The notes: generated from the letters alone by a model not told the origin. Positions 1 to 5,992 are shown, counted from the stretch's first letter. The stretch: 6,628 nt of DNA from Gammaproteobacteria bacterium (GCA_030830945.1 JAURLY010000130.1:1-6628); one strand, 5' to 3'. Made by a program: numbers and translations.

Positions 1-387
1 CAAGAATGGGAAAGTCTTTGTGATGGTTGTGGTAAATGCTGCCGTATTCAGTTGCAAGATGATGAAGGGGTCCGGGCAACCACCTCCGTCGTATGTAAAT
101 ATATGGACACTGAGCAGTGTAGCTGCACTGTATACGCGGAAAGAACCAAACTGGTACCTTCTTGTCTGAAACTGGGTATTGATAACATAAATGAAATTGA
201 CTGGATGCCAGATACCTGCGCCTATCGCCTGATAAGGGATGGGTTGCCCTTGCCTAACTGGCACCCCTTGCTGACTGGTGATCCGGGATCTACGCGTTCA
301 TCGGGTAATTCAGTAAAGGGCAAGGTAATGTCGGAAGGCCTGGTAGACGATGATCAATTGGAAGAATTTATTATCCAGTGGCATTAG
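1..387 (+). CDS. ycgN: YcgN-family (UPF0260) cysteine-cluster protein, 5' truncated by window edge
   Basis: The frame is open from base 1 and ends at TAG 385-387, giving 128 visible codons. The fragment opens with EWESLCDGCGKCC, a CxxCxxCC cluster at visible residues 7-14, then further cysteines at 32, 40, 42, 55 and 73. The motifs WMPDTCAYRL and NWHPLLTGD are hallmarks of the YcgN/UPF0260 branch of the CxxCxxCC (YkgJ-like) family. By comparison with E. coli YcgN (about 150 residues), roughly 20-25 N-terminal residues lie before the window. The cluster probably binds a metal (zinc or Fe-S); the biochemical function of the family is not established. An internal TTG at 52 is not the start, because the diagnostic cysteines lie upstream of it. 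The gene is followed 61 bp later by a same-strand membrane-protein gene and then fadD. Family assignment is secure; function is unknown. Confidence 0.93.
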   Translation, partial: QEWESLCDGCGKCCRIQLQDDEGVRATTSVVCKYMDTEQCSCTVYAERTKLVPSCLKLGIDNINEIDWMPDTCAYRLIRDGLPLPNWHPLLTGDPGSTRSSGNSVKGKVMSEGLVDDDQLEEFIIQWH

Positions 388-448
388 AATTTTGTACGAA
401 CCTGCACTAAATGAATTTAACGGCTATCTGAGTCAGAGGAAATAGACG

Positions 449-796
449 TTGTATCAAGAGTTATATGTGGGGCTTTGGATCGTTTATGGTTTGAGCGCCG
501 TCGTTGCTTTTTGGTTGCTTTGGGGATTTACCCGATGGCAGGGCAAGGCCCGTTATTTAAGTGGTCTCATTCGAGTGCTGTACCTTGTAGTCATGGCGAC
601 GCCTGCACAACTTAGTTCAATGCCTGATTATATTGCCCCGGCAATTGTCGTTGCGTTGTTTGATTTCCTTCAGGGGTTTGAAGAAGGGGCGTTTGATGCG
701 GCCTTTAACTTGGGAATTGCCAGTTTTCTGGCTTTGCTGCTCTATTCAATAGTCAGCTTGATTTTGTTTTTTGTCCATTTTCGTAATAGCGAGTGA
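449..796 (+). CDS. Small uncharacterised membrane protein
   Basis: This is a 115-residue hydrophobic protein that I do not recognise as a named family. The start is TTG 449, supported by a purine-rich Shine-Dalgarno sequence AGAGGA at 435-440, eight bases upstream. Likely membrane segments are residues about 5-27 (from LYVGLWIVYG), about 40-58 (around LIRVLYLVVMATP), possibly 62-78 (IAPAIVVALFDFLQGF), and 87-110 (NLGIASFLALLLYSIVSLIL). A basic stretch (TRWQGKARY, about residues 28-36) lies between the first two, suggesting a cytoplasmic loop by the positive-inside rule. It ends with TGA 794-796, which shows that TGA acts as a stop in this genome. It lies 61 bp after the ycgN-type gene and 49 bp before fadD, all on one strand, so an operon is plausible. 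It could be a small envelope or stress protein, but nothing in the sequence points to a specific activity. Confidence 0.82.
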   Translation: MYQELYVGLWIVYGLSAVVAFWLLWGFTRWQGKARYLSGLIRVLYLVVMATPAQLSSMPDYIAPAIVVALFDFLQGFEEGAFDAAFNLGIASFLALLLYSIVSLILFFVHFRNSE

Positions 797-821
797 ATAG
801 TAGTATCCACACTTAATAAAA

Positions 822-838
822 ACAGAATATCTGTACAG
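822..838. promoter_or_regulatory. Overlapping palindromes just upstream of fadD
   Basis: Two inverted repeats overlap in the 49-bp gap before fadD. ACAGA-ATA-TCTGT (822-834) is a 5-bp dyad with a 3-base spacer, and CTGTACAG (831-838) is a perfect 8-bp palindrome. The second reaches into the purine run AGGGGG (837-842) that must serve as the ribosome-binding site of fadD. This could be an operator or a small hairpin masking the ribosome-binding site. It does not match the FadR or PsrA operators as I know them. Short palindromes arise by chance, so confidence is low. Confidence 0.25.
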
Positions 839-845
839 GGGGCGT

Positions 846-2534
846 ATGCAGGTATCCGAAATAAATCAAGCCGTAGCACGTGCGCGTGAGCGGCTGGGTA
901 TTCCTCAGGAATTAGGCGATTATCAAATTCGCGATTATCTTTCGCTGTTTCGGCACGCGCGCGAAAATTTTCCCGATCGTCCTGCTTACAATTGCCTTGA
1001 TCACTGTCTGAGTTTTTCCCAGCTTGATCGGCTAAGTGATCAATTTGCTGCCTATTTGCAGTCACTTGATTTTATGCAGCTAGGTGACCGTGTCTCTCTG
1101 CAGTTACCAAATTTATTGCAATGGCCAGTAGCAGCGATGGGTGTCGTCAAGGCCGGGTATATTTTGGTAAATACCAACCCGCTATACACGGACAGGGAAT
1201 TAAAGCACCAGCTGAATGACTCTGGTGCCAAAGTCGTTATTAGCCTGAAAAATATCAGCAAGGAATTGGAAGAGATCGTCGACCAGACAAACGTGCAACT
1301 GGTGATATTGACCGAAGTTGGGGACATGCTGCCTGCGCCTCGTCGGCAAATAACCAATTTCGCGCTCAAATATGTCCTGAGACAAGTACCCAACGTAAAA
1401 TTTGCCAACACGGTTACGTTTTCTGACGTCCTTGCCCAGGGAAGCGACAAGTCTCTTACACCGATAACTGTGGAAGAAGATGACGTGGCAGTCCTGCAAT
1501 ATACGGGTGGGACAACAGGCATCTCAAAGGGCGTCATGCTAACTCACAGAAACCTGATGGCATGTATGTATCAGGTCGCCAGCATTTACGAGAAGGCATC
1601 CTGGACCAAGGGAGAAATGCGTATGGTGACGCCTTTGCCCCTCTATCATATCTATGCCTTTAGCGTGTCTTTTACCCATGCGCTCTACAATGGTCATGAA
1701 AATGTATTGATTCCCAACCCCCGTGATATCAAGAAATTTGCTAAAACGCTCAAAGGTATGCCATTTGATGGTATGACTGGCCTTAATACATTGTTTAATG
1801 GCTTGATGAACAACGAGGACTTTCAGGGAATGGACTTCTCGCGAGTAAAATTAACCTTGTCAGGCGGTATGGCGCTTTCCAAATCGATTGCCGATCGATG
1901 GGAAGACCTTACCGGAGCAAAGATATGTGAAGGGTATGGCCTAACCGAGTGTACGGGAATCATGGCAGTGAATTCACCAGAAGCTCCAATGCTGGGCACG
2001 GTTGGCTGCATTTTTTCCGGCACACTGATCAGGATCAAGGATCACAACGGCAACGAATTGGGTGTCGGTGAAGAAGGTGAGCTCTGGTTTAAGGGCCCCA
2101 CAATGATGGCGGGTTTTTGGGAAAAGCCCGACGACATGGCTGAGTTGATGGATGACGACGGCTATATGAACACAGGTGATATTGCCCGCATTAACGATAA
2201 TGGCTATCTAAGCATTGTTGATCGAACTAAAGACATGATCGTGGTGTCCGGGTTTAACGTCTACCCCAATGAAATTGAGGATGTTGTTATTGCGCATCCA
2301 AAGGTCAAGGAATGTGCCGTAATTGCCGGACAGGACAACGAAGATGGGGAATATGTTCGCCTGTTTGTGGTCGCTGACGAAAATGAAGTTTCCGGGAATG
2401 AAATCCGCGACTTCTGCCGGGAGCAATTGACGGGGTACAAGGTTCCCAAGACCGTCACATTTGTTGATGAAATGCCCAAGTCCAATGTTGGAAAAATTTT
2501 GCGAAGGGAGTTACGCGAGAAGTATCCAGGATAA
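846..2534 (+). CDS. fadD: Long-chain-fatty-acid--CoA ligase (FadD)
   Basis: This 562-residue adenylate-forming enzyme activates long-chain fatty acids to acyl-CoA with ATP and CoA, the entry step of beta-oxidation. FadD enzymes work at the inner face of the cytoplasmic membrane. The AMP-binding signature YTGGTTGISKG is at residues 219-229 and YGLTE at 364-368. NTGD is at 442-445. The FadD motif running from DRTKDMIVVSGFNVYPNEIE is at 459-478. The C-terminal catalytic lysine in PKSNVGKILRREL is Lys550. Length and motif order match E. coli FadD (561 residues), so the gene looks intact. The only sensible start is ATG 846, although the purine run AGGGGG (837-842) leaves just three bases to it, shorter than usual. 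In E. coli fadD is followed by rnd; here a ycgN-type gene lies upstream instead. Transcription probably ends at the hairpin starting at 2546. A short- or medium-chain preference cannot be excluded. Confidence 0.96.
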   Translation: MQVSEINQAVARARERLGIPQELGDYQIRDYLSLFRHARENFPDRPAYNCLDHCLSFSQLDRLSDQFAAYLQSLDFMQLGDRVSLQLPNLLQWPVAAMGVVKAGYILVNTNPLYTDRELKHQLNDSGAKVVISLKNISKELEEIVDQTNVQLVILTEVGDMLPAPRRQITNFALKYVLRQVPNVKFANTVTFSDVLAQGSDKSLTPITVEEDDVAVLQYTGGTTGISKGVMLTHRNLMACMYQVASIYEKASWTKGEMRMVTPLPLYHIYAFSVSFTHALYNGHENVLIPNPRDIKKFAKTLKGMPFDGMTGLNTLFNGLMNNEDFQGMDFSRVKLTLSGGMALSKSIADRWEDLTGAKICEGYGLTECTGIMAVNSPEAPMLGTVGCIFSGTLIRIKDHNGNELGVGEEGELWFKGPTMMAGFWEKPDDMAELMDDDGYMNTGDIARINDNGYLSIVDRTKDMIVVSGFNVYPNEIEDVVIAHPKVKECAVIAGQDNEDGEYVRLFVVADENEVSGNEIRDFCREQLTGYKVPKTVTFVDEMPKSNVGKILRRELREKYPG

Positions 2535-2545
2535 AAGCGAAAGAT

Positions 2546-2575
2546 AAGCCTTTTTCGTTGCCAGGCTTTTTGTTT
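2546..2575. terminator. Probable intrinsic terminator between convergent fadD and YHS genes
   Basis: AAGCCT (2546-2551) is an exact inverted match to AGGCTT (2563-2568) across an 11-base loop. On the + strand the stem runs into a T-rich tract (TTT then GTTT), 11 bp after the fadD stop. The same stem reads on the - strand downstream of the YHS gene, but there the following tract is a weaker ATCTTTCGCTTTT. It probably serves fadD and may also act on the convergent gene. The stem is only 6 bp, so strength is uncertain. Confidence 0.55.
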
Positions 2576-2602
2576 AGTCCACCAGGCTTTTCATTTAATC
2601 CA
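2561..2602. repeat. 21-bp imperfect tandem duplication at the 3' end of the YHS gene
   Basis: Units 2561-2581 and 2582-2602 match at 18 of 21 positions. Each starts CCAGGCTTTT and ends TCCA. The second unit contains the stop codon of the - strand YHS gene. Because 21 bp is seven codons, the first unit repeats the same reading pattern in frame, giving LVD-stop twice on the - strand. The first unit also supplies the 3' arm of the putative terminator. Confidence 0.75.
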
Positions 2603-3038
2603 CCAAATTTGGAAAGTTTTCATTGGCGGCTTCTATCCGCTCCAGCTTTTCTGGCAGCCATTCCTGTTGAATTCTGGCGTTGTAGTTTAGGTAAAGCTTG
2701 TCTTCGTAAATATGGAACTGCTCAGGATCAATGTCCGCCAACCCGTTGTTTGAGACCGCGTAAGCGCAGTAGCCACCATACTGGGGTGCGTATTTTTCAG
2801 GATTAGCCAAAAACATATGCAAATGCTCTTCTGTAGCAAAGTGCCAATTGGCGTTCATTCATTCTGTTTGGTATACCTTGCGACCTTCCACTGCTTCACC
2901 GTCTGTGAAATAGGCCACTGTGTCGTAACCTTCAATGGCAAGATTGCCAATCCAGGTCGTATTTACAGGGTCTGCGGCAAAAGTCAGTTGCGAGAGACAA
3001 ACCATAACCGGGGTAATTACGAGTTGCCTAAAATTCAT
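2595..3038 (-). CDS. Secreted YHS-domain protein, candidate selenoprotein with in-frame TGA (Sec60)
   Basis: Reading from ATG 3038 to TAA 2597-2595 gives 147 residues if the TGA at 2861-2859 (codon 60) is decoded. The upstream half has a Sec signal peptide (residues 1 to about 22, ending LTFAA, then DPV) and the family segment TTWIGNLAIEGYDTVAYFTDG. The downstream half, in the same frame, continues with NANWHFATEEHL, then ANPEKYAPQYGGYCAYAV (about residues 79-95) and KLYLNYNARIQQEWL. These two halves together make one full-length YHS-domain protein of the usual secreted type, and neither half is complete alone. In the mature protein the only thiol partner for residue 60 is Cys91. TGA stops two other genes here, so genome-wide reassignment is unlikely. 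Public annotation recognises a YHS-domain '(seleno)protein' family, which fits. Metal binding or redox activity is inferred, not shown. The alternative is a TGG-to-TGA nonsense mutation, since from memory some relatives have Trp near this site. The start has only a weak GGTG ribosome-binding site. Confidence 0.78.
2825..2844 (-). promoter_or_regulatory. Candidate bacterial SECIS-like hairpin after the in-frame TGA
   Basis: Counting from the base after TGA (2858 = +1), GC (+15,+16) pairs with GC (+33,+34) across an A-A mismatch. CUUU (+18 to +21) then pairs with GAAG (+28 to +31, including one U-G), leaving the apical loop GCUACA. The loop begins 21 nt after the TGA, has six bases and has G first. 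These fit the general bacterial SECIS pattern: apical loop within about 16-37 nt, a short upper stem and an early G. The stem is weak, and a perfect palindrome GCCAATTGGC (2843-2852) overlaps it and could compete. Supportive only; such hairpins occur by chance. Confidence 0.35.
2859..2861 (-). other. In-frame TGA, putative selenocysteine codon
   Basis: This TGA is the only stop within the 148-codon YHS frame. It is followed directly by ATG (2858-2856), but restart there would give a protein with no signal peptide and half a domain. No indel is needed to join the two parts, which argues against a frameshift. The choice is between Sec insertion, a point nonsense mutation, and a single-base sequencing error. 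Confidence 0.65.
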
Positions 3039-3069
3039 GTTTTCACCAATTTGTCTCTCTTTGTCTCTC
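2992..3069 (-). repeat. Leader repeats complementary to the YHS signal-peptide coding region
   Basis: On the + strand TTTGTCTCTC occurs twice in tandem (3050-3059 and 3060-3069). Its exact inverted complement GAGAGACAAA occurs at 2992-3001, inside the YHS coding region (about codons 13-16). In the YHS mRNA either leader copy could pair over 10 bp with the coding copy, placing the ribosome-binding site and ATG 3038 in the loop between. This might modulate translation of the YHS gene. The 10-bp identity is directly visible; the regulatory role is inference. Confidence 0.35.
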
Positions 3070-3208
3070 TGCCCTTAACTTAGAGGAGTATTCCTATGAT
3101 CGAGGTAGTTCAGAATAGTTTGATAGAGCACTGAATTACCCGCATTTCATTTTTCAAATAGTACACCGATTGTTAATCTCCCAACTTAAAATAAATTAGG
3201 GGAAGGAC

Positions 3209-3964
3209 ATGCGTCATTTATTAATCGTTTTTTCATTGCTATTTTTTAGCGCCTCACTTGTTGCCCAGCCAATTGCGAACCAAATTCGTGAGGCCATGAG
3301 TAGCGACATTCGCACAGATCAGGATAAAGCCAGGGATATATACCGAAAACCAGATCAGGTATTGACGTTTTTTGGTCTGGAAGAAGATATGCGGGTTATT
3401 GAAATAATGCCCTTTGGTGGTTGGTATACCAAGATTCTTGGCCCCGTTTTGCGAGAGGAAGGCCAGCTATATACCACACAGCCAGATCTTGGCCGATACA
3501 GCGACGCGCTTGATCCCACACTGGAACTAGCCGGTATGGATAGGGTGGTTAAGCTAGATTTCAACTCGCGAGCAAAGAATTCCCCGGGTGAAAGAATGAT
3601 CGGCCCTGGCGGTGATTGGGATGTAGAGCCAGTAGACATGGTTTTGACTTTCCAGAATTATCACAATCTGGGGCTAGCGGATCGAATAGCTCTTAACGAA
3701 GCAGCGTTTAATGCGCTCAAACCCGGTGGTATATACGGGGTCGTGGATCATACTCGTCGTCACATGCAAGCGGATGAAGGGTTTAACCGTCGCCGCATAG
3801 ATCCTGTTCTGGCAATTGACGAAATCCAGGCCGTTGGCTTTGAGCTGGATGGATACAGTGATGTGCTTTATATGGCTGATGATGACTTGACCCAGGAAGT
3901 AGGTCAGCCGGATGTCAGCGGTAAATCAGACCGTTTTGTGCTGCGTTTCCGCAAGCCTGAATAA
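3209..3964 (+). CDS. Exported class I SAM-dependent methyltransferase-like protein
   Basis: This is a 251-residue protein with a strong ribosome-binding sequence AGGGGAAGG at 3198-3206 just before ATG 3209. Residues 1-19 form a typical Sec signal peptide (hydrophobic LLIVFSLLFFSASLVA, cleavage likely after LVA). The rest resembles a class I SAM-dependent methyltransferase-like group found as secreted proteins. After an ARDIYRKPDQVLTFFGL segment (residues 41-57), a motif-I-like strand and glycine loop is VIEIMPFGGWYT (63-74). VDMVLTFQNYHNL (142-154) and LKPGGIYGVVDHT (170-182) match later Rossmann-fold motifs. Export is puzzling because SAM is cytoplasmic, so the protein may bind another ligand or have lost catalysis. 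A Met30 restart would give a cytosolic form, but its GAGG sits only two bases from the ATG. It is divergent from the YHS gene across 170 bp, and its stop is 4 bp from the end of the convergent transglycosylase gene. Substrate unknown. Confidence 0.85.
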   Translation: MRHLLIVFSLLFFSASLVAQPIANQIREAMSSDIRTDQDKARDIYRKPDQVLTFFGLEEDMRVIEIMPFGGWYTKILGPVLREEGQLYTTQPDLGRYSDALDPTLELAGMDRVVKLDFNSRAKNSPGERMIGPGGDWDVEPVDMVLTFQNYHNLGLADRIALNEAAFNALKPGGIYGVVDHTRRHMQADEGFNRRRIDPVLAIDEIQAVGFELDGYSDVLYMADDDLTQEVGQPDVSGKSDRFVLRFRKPE

Positions 3965-3968
3965 CTAT

Positions 3969-5159
3969 TTAATAACCATCAATCCCCAGCGAAGAGAGGG
4001 TGCCTGAATCGGGAAAACCGTCAGGTATCAGCCCTTCGCTGCGTTGGTACTCTCGCAGGGCCGCACGTGTCTGTGAGCCCATAACGCCATCAGGCTCGCC
4101 AGAGTCAAATCCACGTGCATTCAGCTGTTCTTGCATCAGCTGGATATCGGCAATGCGAATTTGGGCATCTTCCAGAGGCATGTTTTCGAGTGTGCCGGCA
4201 CCACCTATTCGATCCGCCAGATAGCCTACAGATAGGGCGTAAGACTCAGACCGGTTCCAGCGCATGATGACATCAAAGTTGTCATAAACAAGGAATGCGG
4301 GCCCTTCATGGCCTGCCGGCACCATAACGGCTGCCTGCATATCTTCGAGTGGCAGGGGTCGGCCAGATATCTGGGTGACCCCCAGATTTTGCCATTCTCG
4401 CAATGATTTGCGGTTACGCAATCCAGCCTGTTCATAAGGAAAGTTATCTGCAAGACGAACTTCCCGTCCCCATCTTTCTTGGGCATGCCAGCCCAATGAT
4501 TGTAAGAAGTTGGCCGCTGAGGTCAGGGCGTCCGGCACGCTGTTCCACAGATCAATTTTGCCGTCGCCATCACCATCTACTGCATAGCGTCGATATGACG
4601 AAGGCATGAATTGTGTATGACCCACTGCACCTGCCCAGGAACCCCGCATGTCTTCAGGATCGATCTCGTTGTCGATAAGAATATGGAAGGCGTGAATTAG
4701 TTCGCTCGTAAAAAAATCCGAGCGTCGTTGATCACAGGCCAAGGTAGCCAATGAGTTGAGTGTGGACATGTTGCCAAGATAGCTGCCAAAGTTAGTTTCC
4801 AGCCCCCAGAACGCCACCAGATATCGTCCTGGCACGCCATATTGGTCTGTCAGCTTTTTGAGTAACTCGCTGTACTGGGAAAGGAGAAGGCGCCCCTGCA
4901 TCACTCGAAATGTCGTGACTCGCTTGCCCAGATAATCGCCGAAGGTTTGGGTAAATTCTGGCTGGTTGCGGTCCAGCTCAATGACACGTGGCTGTATGTC
5001 CAGGTTAGCGACCACATCTTGCACAATCCATTGAGGCAGGTTTTCTGCAGCGACTCGTTCGCTGATGCGTGCCTTGCATTGGCTAAAGTCGTTATCCTGA
5101 GCAAAAATCAGGGGACTTGCGAGTAACCCCGCAGTAAAAATTATTGAGCGAATCATCAT
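3969..5159 (-). CDS. Periplasmic lytic murein transglycosylase, MltB-type, with C-terminal peptidoglycan-binding domain
   Basis: This 396-residue enzyme is predicted to cleave the MurNAc-GlcNAc bond of peptidoglycan non-hydrolytically, forming 1,6-anhydro ends. A signal peptide covers residues 1-20 (ending SPLIFA, before QDND). There is no lipobox cysteine, so it should be soluble in the periplasm, unlike lipoprotein MltB. The SLT_2 catalytic domain spans about 25-320, with FWGLETNFGSY containing the likely catalytic Glu121 and GAVGHTQFMPSSYRRYAVD at 177-195. DGDGDGKID (195-203) resembles the EF-hand-like calcium site known in MltB. A PG_binding_1 domain follows at about 335-392 (IQLMQEQLNARGF, then DGVMGSQTRAALREYQ). 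Two adjacent ATGs compete for the start. The upstream AGG is 4 bases from ATG 5159 and 7 from ATG 5156, so the second may be preferred. A short inverted repeat (CCTA 5164-5167 / TAGG 5177-5180) includes that AGG. The gene lies 119 bp downstream of the GST gene on the same strand. Confidence 0.95.
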   Translation of the reverse strand: MMIRSIIFTAGLLASPLIFAQDNDFSQCKARISERVAAENLPQWIVQDVVANLDIQPRVIELDRNQPEFTQTFGDYLGKRVTTFRVMQGRLLLSQYSELLKKLTDQYGVPGRYLVAFWGLETNFGSYLGNMSTLNSLATLACDQRRSDFFTSELIHAFHILIDNEIDPEDMRGSWAGAVGHTQFMPSSYRRYAVDGDGDGKIDLWNSVPDALTSAANFLQSLGWHAQERWGREVRLADNFPYEQAGLRNRKSLREWQNLGVTQISGRPLPLEDMQAAVMVPAGHEGPAFLVYDNFDVIMRWNRSESYALSVGYLADRIGGAGTLENMPLEDAQIRIADIQLMQEQLNARGFDSGEPDGVMGSQTRAALREYQRSEGLIPDGFPDSGTLSSLGIDGY

Positions 5160-5278
5160 GATGCCTAGATATCATTTAGGCGGTGTGTGGGGCAAGTTAA
5201 TTGGATGTATTTTTTATTATCTTGTGGTGGTTAAAAAAGTACGTTAAGGCTGTGTTGCTTGTTCCGATAACATATAAA

Positions 5279-5890
5279 TCAGTCATTTGAACCAGTCATG
5301 CTGACATAATTAGGTAACGACTTGATATTTTCCATCCATCTAAGGATTTCCGGGTACCCTGAAAGATCGAATCCACCTTCGTGGGCCACCTGGGTGTAGG
5401 CAAACAGGCTGATGTCGGCAATGGTTGGTGATGTGCCAGCCAGAAAGGGAGTTTTCTCCAGCTGATGCTCCATCACTTGCAGGGCCTTGTGCCCGCCCAC
5501 TTGTTTTGCGTGATATTCAGCTTCACGATCTTTTGGCATACCCAAATACTTGTTGATATAGCGTGCAACAGCGATGTATGGCTCATGGCTATATTGTTCA
5601 AAAAATTGCCACTGCAATACCCGGGCGCGTTCGATGCCATGATCAGGCAAGAAGCTGGAGCCTTCGGCCAAAAAATTAAGAATGGCGTTTGATTCCGACA
5701 GACAGGTAGAGTCGTCAATTTGTAGCACGGGAATCTTGGCATTTTGGTTTTTTGCCAAAAATTGCTCTGTGTGGGTTTCCCCAGCCAGGATATCGACATG
5801 CTTCCACTCATGTTCGATCTGCAGGAGTTCCAGTAACAGTTTTATTTTGTAGCAGTTGCCGGAAAATATATCTCCGTATACACAATACAT
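5279..5890 (-). CDS. Glutathione S-transferase family protein
   Basis: This is a 203-residue cytosolic GST-like protein, complete and of normal family length. The N-terminal thioredoxin-fold domain has VYGDIFSGNCYKIKLLL (residues 4-20), with Ser10 the likely glutathione-activating residue and Cys13 nearby. Next comes KIPVLQIDD with the conserved cis-proline Pro54, and then the glutathione gamma-glutamyl-binding pair Glu66-Ser67 in LSESNAIL. The C-terminal helical domain has the folding-motif segment PTIADISLFAYT (155-166), with Asp159 as the N-cap residue. The start is ATG 5890, supported by AAGG (+ strand CCTT at 5898-5901) seven bases upstream. It ends at TGA, reinforcing that TGA is a normal stop here. 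It probably conjugates or reduces electrophiles with glutathione, but the substrate cannot be read from the sequence. Cotranscription with the downstream transglycosylase gene across 119 bp is possible but not evident, since I saw no clear terminator or promoter in that gap. Confidence 0.93.
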   Translation of the reverse strand: MYCVYGDIFSGNCYKIKLLLELLQIEHEWKHVDILAGETHTEQFLAKNQNAKIPVLQIDDSTCLSESNAILNFLAEGSSFLPDHGIERARVLQWQFFEQYSHEPYIAVARYINKYLGMPKDREAEYHAKQVGGHKALQVMEHQLEKTPFLAGTSPTIADISLFAYTQVAHEGGFDLSGYPEILRWMENIKSLPNYVSMTGSND

Positions 5891-5911
5891 ATCAAAGCCT
5901 TATAGAAATCT

Positions 5912-5988
5912 GATTAAGGTTTGGATTGTACTCAAAGTGAGAGCGATCGTAATTCCCATTCAAGTCGATTAGAAAAAGCGATTAAGGT
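5912..5988 (+). repeat. 9-bp direct repeat in the GST-queA intergenic region
   Basis: GATTAAGGT occurs at 5912-5920 and again at 5980-5988, 68 bp apart, in the divergent intergenic stretch between the GST gene and queA. The second copy contains the likely queA ribosome-binding site. It may be coincidence or a paired protein-binding site; nothing else identifies a regulator. Confidence 0.25.
5984..5987 (+). promoter_or_regulatory. Ribosome-binding site supporting a TTG start for queA
   Basis: AAGG at 5984-5987 is five bases before TTG 5993, which is in the QueA frame. The alternative start TTG 6032, which matches the usual QueA N-terminus, has no recognisable Shine-Dalgarno sequence. This site therefore favours 5993. 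Confidence 0.45.
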
Positions 5989-5992
5989 AGTA

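Noticed and set aside
831..838. CTGTACAG as a LexA (SOS) box
   Set aside because: A LexA box needs CTGT and ACAG separated by about eight bases; here the half-sites are directly joined.
1052..1537. A 161-codon open frame on the - strand inside fadD
   Set aside because: It lies opposite the conserved FadD catalytic domain, and its composition is Ser/Thr/Arg-rich low-similarity sequence typical of an antisense frame.
2595..2858. A separate 87-residue gene starting at the ATG immediately after the TGA
   Set aside because: It would encode only the second half of a YHS domain without a signal peptide, while the missing half lies directly upstream in the same frame. I treat both as one gene with an in-frame TGA.
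2859..2861. TGA read as tryptophan through a reassigned genetic code
   Set aside because: TGA is the natural stop of the genes at 449-796 and 5279-5890, both ending at sensible family or protein lengths, so code-wide reassignment does not fit.
2558..3083. Open frames on the + strand across the YHS region
   Set aside because: They are antisense to a recognisable YHS-domain protein, show no family features and have no credible ribosome-binding sites.
3170..3197. TTGTTA and TAAATT (16-bp spacing) as the promoter of the methyltransferase-like gene
   Set aside because: The transcription start would fall in or after the ribosome-binding site at 3198-3206, which does not fit a gene with such a strong leader signal.
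5216..5221. GATAAT on the - strand as the -10 element of a transglycosylase promoter
   Set aside because: The hexamer is good, but no acceptable -35 element lies 16-18 bases upstream (the best, GTACTT, is at 15), so I did not list it as a promoter.
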